From positions 1-6,743 of the forward strand of contig JAGWJK010000240.1 in assembly GCA_028865845.1 (NCBI GenBank): DNA of 6,743 nucleotides, read 5' to 3'. The stretch comes from Rhizobiaceae bacterium. Lineage in GTDB: Bacteria; Pseudomonadota; Alphaproteobacteria; Rhizobiales; Rhizobiaceae. Shown here in pieces: positions 5,378 through 6,743 of the stretch. A program made the position numbers and the translations under genes. Position 1 is the stretch's first letter. Each line of letters begins with the position of its first letter. The notes beneath the pieces were generated by a model. The model searched no databases. It was not told where the DNA came from and was given only the letters and a program-made list of their open reading frames with translations.

Positions 5378-5379
5378 CG
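5359..5379. repeat. Downstream copy of the methyltransferase-flanking palindromic repeat
   Basis: TCACGTACAGGTACGTGA (5360-5377) is a perfect palindrome of 8-bp arms around AG. It is also exactly the last five codons and the stop of the methyltransferase (S-R-T-G-T-stop). Its partner at 3971-3988 shares 16 of 18 bases and is read there as the end of a nonsense nine-codon frame. No third copy was found in the window. Confidence 0.65.
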
Positions 5380-5457
5380 CCGGCGCAGTAAAACTTGTTC
5401 CGCGTTTCGGCCGCCGGCGGACATTGACCAACGACCGGTTTCCGTCACTGGGAAACC
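5378..5457. terminator. Convergent intergenic stretch with two inverted repeats
   Basis: Between the + strand methyltransferase and the - strand operon, CGCCGGCG occurs at 5378-5385 and again at 5412-5419; being self-complementary, the two can pair as an 8-bp stem. GGTTTCC (5437-5443) and GGAAACC (5451-5457) form a 7-bp stem with a 7-nt loop, spanning the stop of the - strand gene. Both are terminator-like in position, but neither is followed by a T-run on either strand, so their action as terminators is uncertain. Confidence 0.3.
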
Positions 5458-5771
5458 CTCGGCAGACCATATTCGGCCCACTCGCATATGCGCTGGACGG
5501 TCACGGCTCGGCGGCGATCCCGTTCGCTCAAGAGCCGATCGAGGACGTTGCGGGCATAGGTCAGTTGTTCGTCAATGCGGGGGTCTTCGTCACGAAATCC
5601 GAGCAACGTCGGGCTTTCTGGTGCGTAGCTGCTGAAATCGAACTCATCCGGAGGCGATACCCGCCTACTGTTTTGGCGTGCGCGCGGTCTCCCTTCTAAC
5701 GTCAATATCGATCCCGTCAGGGAGTCAATAACGAACTCAAGTTCGCCGTCTGTGAACGCTCTCTCCTGCAT
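5445..5771 (-). CDS. Hypothetical cytoplasmic protein (108 aa), last gene of the minus-strand operon
   Basis: Family not recognised. The product begins MQERAFTDGELEFVIDSLTG. It is charged and soluble, with an acidic low-order middle (SPPDEFDFSSYAPESP, 39-54) and a C-terminal helix (about 66-100, IDEQLTYARNVLDRLLSERD onward). There is no signal peptide, in contrast with the two genes before it. I chose the ATG at 5771 because AGGTGA lies at a normal distance; that ribosome site contains the TGA stop of the preceding gene, so translation is probably coupled. An earlier ATG at 5786 (five residues longer) has no ribosome site. It converges with the methyltransferase gene. Function unknown. Confidence 0.65.
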   Translation of the reverse strand: MQERAFTDGELEFVIDSLTGSILTLEGRPRARQNSRRVSPPDEFDFSSYAPESPTLLGFRDEDPRIDEQLTYARNVLDRLLSERDRRRAVTVQRICEWAEYGLPRVSQ

Positions 5772-5775
5772 CCGC

Positions 5776-6135
5776 TCACCTCGCATCGATATTGAAGGAC
5801 AAGATGCCCGTTGCCGACTGCCCCGTTCCGGCGTCTGTCACGCGCACCGAAAGCTCGTGCTCACCTGGTACTGGAACCCCCGAAAACTTATGGTTGGCGG
5901 CATTGTAGGTCATCCAGTCCGGCGTTGCCGTCGGCATGACCTCCACGGCCCCCGTCGATCTCGTGACGACGACGCCCACGGTCAACGGCTGTCCTGCCTT
6001 GAGGCGTTCGGTTGGCGAAGTGTCGGGACTGACGAACTCGACGCGTAGCGCGTCGGCAGGCGGCTGCAGGAGCGATCCAGCGTTAGCCGGTAGGGTCCCC
6101 AGAGCGAGGAAAAGGGTGGTCAGGATCGTTTTCAT
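5776..6135 (-). CDS. Exported protein with single putative-Ig (He_PIG / cadherin-like) module (119 aa)
   Basis: The N-terminus MKTILTTLFLALGTLPANAG is a clear Sec signal peptide (basic start, hydrophobic core, ANA cleavage site near residue 19), so the protein goes to the periplasm or cell surface. Residues about 44-117 fit the putative Ig domain found in bacterial cadherin-like proteins. LKAGQPLTVGV, then PDWMTYNAANHKFSGVPVPG, then HELSVRVTDAGTGQSATGIL match the family pattern of P.Wl.fd...f.GtP..g...v.v.a.D..G..a...f.l.V. One module makes up almost the whole mature protein (about 100 residues), which is unusual since these modules mostly occur in long multidomain adhesins. The frame is open upstream to 6339, but the ATG at 6135 is the start that gives the signal peptide, and GAGAGG lies 4 nt before it. 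It lies 8 bp after the preceding gene and 5 bp before the next start. Domain match moderately sure; role unknown. Confidence 0.75.
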   Translation of the reverse strand: MKTILTTLFLALGTLPANAGSLLQPPADALRVEFVSPDTSPTERLKAGQPLTVGVVVTRSTGAVEVMPTATPDWMTYNAANHKFSGVPVPGEHELSVRVTDAGTGQSATGILSFNIDAR

Positions 6136-6143
6136 GGAACCTC

Positions 6144-6485
6144 TCAGTATACGACCACTTTGTGCCAGGTCGTGCGTGGCGGATCGACGTAATCGGATTC
6201 TTGGGAAGGGCATGCCTGCGTCTTCACGGCGATGTCGTAAGACCCCCTGCCAGGATTGCCGTAGAGGTTCCCCCCATTCGGCCCGCCGCGCCGAAAAGTG
6301 AAGCCCGCCGGGTAATCGACGGACCAGCGGCCCTCGCATTCCGGGTGCATGTATACGGACATGGCAATGTCAACCTGCGGGACACCATAAGCCGCCCGTG
6401 CCGCGGCGGGAAACCGGAAGGTTTCGGCGCTGACGCTCCCCGTCGAGATTGCCGCTAGGATGACGGCAATTGCTACGCATCTCAT
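6144..6485 (-). CDS. Small exported protein with two cysteines (113 aa)
   Basis: MRCVAIAVILAAISTGSVSA is a signal peptide, probably cut after residue 20. The mature part of about 93 residues is rich in Gly, Pro and aromatic residues (FTFRRGGPNGGNLYGNPGRG at 62-81), and has exactly two cysteines (C50 and C92), suggesting one disulfide in the periplasm. No family is recognised; the pattern suggests a small beta-rich domain. The start is strong: AGAGGGGT lies 6 nt before the ATG, which overlaps the preceding gene's stop (ATGA). The next gene, also exported, begins 8 bp after this stop. The tight packing argues that the two exported proteins act together. Confidence 0.75.
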   Translation of the reverse strand: MRCVAIAVILAAISTGSVSAETFRFPAAARAAYGVPQVDIAMSVYMHPECEGRWSVDYPAGFTFRRGGPNGGNLYGNPGRGSYDIAVKTQACPSQESDYVDPPRTTWHKVVVY

Positions 6486-6655
6486 CGCGCCACCCCTCTG
6501 CGAGACAGGGCTTCGAGCGCCAAAACAAGGAGAGCCGGCACGACGCAGAACGCCGTCAGCGTTACGATCGATGCCGACAGATGCGCGAGTCCAGTGAGCC
6601 CGCTGATCGTCGCCAGACCAAGCCCGCCAGCCGTCCAGAGAAGTAGCTTTTTCAT
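6482..6655 (-). CDS. Small two-helix membrane protein (57 aa)
   Basis: This short gene encodes 57 residues beginning MKKLLLWTAGGLGLATISGL. It has two hydrophobic stretches (about 4-24 and 29-50) and a basic tail, RRGVAR. Both helices are Gly/Ala/Leu-rich, and the length matches many small inner-membrane subunits of secretion or conjugation systems, though no specific family is recognised. AGAAAGG lies about 8 nt before the ATG; the stop overlaps the next start (ATGA), and the start is 4 bp after the preceding stop, so it is translationally coupled on both sides. It is unlikely to be a signal-peptide-only fragment because two helices are present. Confidence 0.7.
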   Translation of the reverse strand: MKKLLLWTAGGLGLATISGLTGLAHLSASIVTLTAFCVVPALLVLALEALSRRGVAR

Positions 6656-6659
6656 GGCA

Positions 6660-6743
6660 TCAGCCTTTCTCGTGGAAATGGCGGACCAGAGCCCAGCACA
6701 TACGCGAACGGAGATAGTCCGAAGTCTTGTGATAGACCCCGAG
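6660..6743 (-). CDS. 3' end of an unidentified gene (partial, 27 codons visible)
   Basis: The reading frame is open from the window edge and ends with TGA at 6660-6662. The visible C-terminus, YHKTSDYLRSRMCWALVRHF followed by HEKG, is basic and helical and carries one cysteine and two tryptophan/tyrosine-rich patches. It matches no family I can name. Its stop is 4 bp before the next ATG, and the ribosome site for that gene lies within its last codons, so it is the visible first member of the - strand operon, whose promoter must be outside the window. Confidence 0.6.
   Translation of the reverse strand, partial: LGVYHKTSDYLRSRMCWALVRHFHEKG

Noticed and set aside
6136..6339. Upstream extension of the Ig-like exported protein
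   Set aside because: It would bury the signal peptide inside the protein and overlap the preceding exported protein gene over most of its length.

Overview
The window looks like accessory, plasmid-type DNA from a GC-rich proteobacterium, most likely an alphaproteobacterium. Reasons: strong G/C bias at third codon positions, a plasmid-style replication primase at the left end, an orphan DNA cytosine methyltransferase, and many small tightly packed genes of unknown function. There is no rRNA, recognisable tRNA, transposase, integrase or CRISPR array. The host assignment is inference from composition and gene style, not from a marker gene.

Layout. (1) Positions 2-1300, + strand: a RepB-like prim-pol (archaeo-eukaryotic primase superfamily) with a C-terminal helix-turn-helix, probably the replication initiator; its 5' end may lie outside the window. 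(2) Positions 1301-2119: about 0.8 kb with no convincing gene but with a repeated GC-rich word next to an AT-rich tract, several hairpins, a perfect 17-bp inverted repeat (1691-1740), and a GC-rich segment able to fold as RNA (1782-1950). This is the best origin or structured-RNA candidate. (3) Positions 2120-3070, + strand: three small unknown genes, one of them a 55-residue membrane protein. (4) Positions 3078-3123: a pair of 11-bp palindromes 31 bp apart, resembling a two-site operator, ahead of a small cluster. The first gene of that cluster has lost its start or is frameshifted, the second is intact, and the third is a frameshifted partial copy of the second. (5) Positions 4010-5377: a cytosine-5 DNA methyltransferase with a helical C-terminal extension and no recognisable restriction partner. 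A near-identical 21-bp element flanks it on both sides; the downstream copy contains the last codons and stop. (6) Positions 5445-6743, - strand: five tightly coupled genes read right to left: a truncated unknown gene, a 57-residue membrane protein, two small exported proteins (one with a putative-Ig/cadherin-like module) and a small cytoplasmic protein. They converge on the methyltransferase.

How the parts may work together. The left part is probably the replication module and the middle part is plasmid cargo and regulation. The right part is the tail of an envelope-associated operon, possibly tied to conjugation or surface functions, though nothing in it proves this. The most notable observations are the repeats bracketing the methyltransferase, the paired operator, the origin-like hairpins beside the primase, and the exported-protein operon.
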